A stretch of DNA of 6,317 bases from JADJEI01 sp035328465. Lineage in GTDB: Bacteria; Bacteroidota; Ignavibacteria; Ignavibacteriales; Ignavibacteriaceae. Positions 5,347 to 6,317 of this stretch are shown piece after piece. Within the stretch, counting starts at the first letter, position 1; every line of letters starts with the position of its first letter. The notes beneath the pieces are model-generated. The model was not told the origin of the DNA. It saw nothing but the letters and a program-made list of their open reading frames with translations, and ran no database searches. Location of the stretch: NCBI GenBank assembly GCA_035328465.1, contig DAOLIQ010000130.1, forward strand, positions 1 to 6,317, given 5' to 3'. The translations under genes and the position numbers were made by a program.

Positions 5347-5667
5347 ATGAATGGAAAAACCCCAATGGAACTTTTAAAACATTTTGCTCCTGAGTTTGCA
5401 CAGAACCAAATGGAAGAAAAATCTCTCATCTTTGAGAATGAAAAGTATAAGAAAGTACCGAATAAGTATAAAATGCTTGTTGGAATAGGAGTTGCGGCGG
5501 CTTTGGGAAGTGACACTTGCACACAAATGTGGACTAAAATGGCTAAACAAAATGGCGTTACAAACGAAGAGATTGTTGAAGCAATTAATGTTGCCCGTTA
5601 TATGAAACAGGCAACTGTAAATGATACTGCAGCGAATTCACTGAGATTATTATTGGAAGACAAATGA
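5347..5667 (+). CDS. AhpD-like / carboxymuconolactone decarboxylase-family protein
   Basis: This 106-residue all-helical protein has the CMD/AhpD-fold signature: a helix KYKMLVGIGVAAALGSDTC (40-58), then a helix ending at NGVTNEEIVEAINVAR (69-84). AhpD enzymes act as thiol reductants using CxxC plus a His. Here only the second Cys remains (Cys58), with Ser55 in place of the first and Trp62 at the His position, so ordinary peroxidase-linked disulfide chemistry is doubtful. The start at 5347 is chosen because AGGAG (5334-5338) sits eight bases upstream; a TTG at 5326 would place the ribosome site inside the frame. Its stop overlaps the next start (ATGA). Small CMD proteins are common in metalloid and redox operons; the substrate here is unknown. 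Confidence 0.75.
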   Translation: MNGKTPMELLKHFAPEFAQNQMEEKSLIFENEKYKKVPNKYKMLVGIGVAAALGSDTCTQMWTKMAKQNGVTNEEIVEAINVARYMKQATVNDTAANSLRLLLEDK

Positions 5668-5975
5668 AAGTAAAACTTGAATTTCAATATTTCGAAGGAT
5701 GTCCAAATCATAAGAAATTGAGTGATAATCTTCAGGAGGCAATTAAAGATTTGGAAGATAAAATAGAATTAAAAAAAGTGTTGGTAGAGGTAGAAGAAAA
5801 AGCAAAACAAATAGGGTTTCGTGGTTCGCCAACATTATTAATTGATGGAGAAGATATTGAAGGAATTCCAGCACCAGTAGATCCAAATCCTAGTTGCCGA
5901 TTTTATTCTAATGGAATACCAAAAGCAGACGAAATAAGAAAAATGATTTTTCATAAAATTAGTAAGGAGAAATAA
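5664..5975 (+). CDS. Thioredoxin-fold protein with YFEGCPN and GSPT motifs
   Basis: This 103-residue protein begins with a beta strand leading to FQYFEGCPNHKKL (7-19; Cys13), has GFRGSPTLLIDGEDIEG (51-67; cis-Pro56 after Ser55), and ends with a DPNPSCRFYSNG stretch (Cys78). The arrangement is that of small single-Cys thioredoxin-like proteins often found beside mercury and arsenic genes, where they are sometimes labelled alkylmercury-lyase-like. It has no CxxC; Cys13 and Cys78 could form a disulfide or jointly bind a thiophilic metal(loid), which is inference. No signal peptide is seen, so it is cytoplasmic. It overlaps the CMD gene by four bases (ATGA), and its stop overlaps the next start (TAATG), indicating translational coupling. 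Confidence 0.75.
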   Translation: MKVKLEFQYFEGCPNHKKLSDNLQEAIKDLEDKIELKKVLVEVEEKAKQIGFRGSPTLLIDGEDIEGIPAPVDPNPSCRFYSNGIPKADEIRKMIFHKISKEK

Positions 5976-6214
5976 TGGTTTCAGTAAAGATACTTGGAAC
6001 TGGCTGTAAAAAGTGTCAGACTCTGGAAGCAAAAGTCAGGGATTTAGTTTCAACTAACCATATTGATGCAGCGGTAGAAAAAGTAACAGATATCCAGGAA
6101 ATGGTCAACTATGGAATAATGATGACACCAGGGCTTATTATTAACGAAAAAGTAAAAAGTTTTGGAATTATACCTAAAGATGATCAGATAATTAACTGGT
6201 TAAAGGAGGTTTAA
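5975..6214 (+). CDS. Small redox-active disulfide protein (thioredoxin/glutaredoxin-like)
   Basis: This 79-residue protein belongs to the small archaeal/bacterial thioredoxin-like family (MTH895/TM0996 type, 'redox-active disulfide protein 2'). The active site is GTGCKKCQTLE (8-18; Cys11, Cys14), followed by a helix, the cis-proline strand MTPGLIINEKVKSFG (50-64; Pro52), and a C-terminal helix ending NWLKEV. It is expected to shuttle electrons to or from a partner, and in ars-type operons such proteins accompany a membrane permease or a periplasmic redox protein. The start is supported by AAGGAG (5964-5969) and the TAATG overlap with the preceding gene. The next gene starts directly after its stop. 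Confidence 0.85.
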   Translation: MVSVKILGTGCKKCQTLEAKVRDLVSTNHIDAAVEKVTDIQEMVNYGIMMTPGLIINEKVKSFGIIPKDDQIINWLKEV

Positions 6215-6317
6215 ATGAAATACTTATCTGTTATAGGTTTGTTGGCGGTTGCTATTATATATTTTTCATTTACTACAGTTGGAAATAATAAACTCAGCAG
6301 CGGTGAAAATATAATTA
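6215..6317 (+). CDS. N-terminus of an exported or membrane-anchored protein, cut by the window end
   Basis: ATG at 6215 follows the preceding TAA with no gap and has a strong AGGAGG (6204-6209). The 34 visible residues begin MKYLSVIGLLAVAIIYFSF, a basic start then a hydrophobic core of about 16 residues, and continue with polar TTVGNNKLSSGENII. This fits a signal peptide or membrane anchor of a periplasmic protein. No lipobox Cys is visible. In Bacteroidota-type ars operons the gene after the small thioredoxin often encodes an ArsF-like (nitroreductase-subunit-like) exported thiol protein followed by an ArsG-type permease, but too little is present here to assign it. Confidence 0.7.
   Translation, partial: MKYLSVIGLLAVAIIYFSFTTVGNNKLSSGENII

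Noticed and set aside
5838..6032. Minus-strand open frame across the two thioredoxin-like genes
   Set aside because: It is antisense to two motif-bearing coupled genes; composition looks like a shadow.

Overview
The window is AT-rich DNA, and every convincing gene lies on the + strand. A-rich leaders, occasional start codons without a Shine-Dalgarno sequence, an outer-membrane porin (so a Gram-negative cell envelope) and interspersed GTCATTGCGA...TCGCAATGAC palindromes suggest a member of the Bacteroidota/Chlorobi/Ignavibacteria group. That placement is an inference; there is no rRNA or other phylogenetic marker here.

Region 1 (1-1117) is a two-gene unit: a NifX/NifB-type 'dinitrogenase iron-molybdenum cofactor' domain protein with a histidine-rich insertion, then an FmdE-family protein with a C-terminal zinc ribbon. 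Region 2 (1125-3058) holds a TSUP (TauE/SafE) permease and a beta-barrel porin whose start overlaps the permease stop. The permease is bracketed by two palindromic repeat elements that share a perfect 31-bp inverted repeat. The downstream element lies inside the porin reading frame, where it adds exactly 24 codons to the front of the signal peptide. Region 3 (3059-3960) has a repeat-filled gap of about 240 bp with two further repeat families, a second and divergent FmdE-family gene, and a decayed palindrome behind it. Region 4 (3991-4887) is a CzcD-type cation diffusion facilitator. Region 5 (4947-end) is a tightly packed operon: an ArsR repressor with a CxC metalloid site behind a perfect 9-8-9 palindrome, an AhpD/CMD-fold protein, two different thioredoxin-fold proteins, and the start of an exported or membrane-anchored protein cut by the window end. 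The last four genes overlap or abut.

Functionally the window is a metal and oxyanion handling neighbourhood. The right-hand operon fits arsenic- or metal-triggered thiol-redox chemistry of the kind found in extended ars operons. The left half (NifX-like, FmdE x2, TSUP, porin) has no nitrogenase or methanogenesis genes and may be an undescribed module for uptake and handling of a metal or sulfur oxyanion, with molybdate or tungstate as one guess. The most unusual sequence-level observation is the in-frame palindromic element in the porin signal peptide, which resembles the protein-coding palindromic elements known from Rickettsia.
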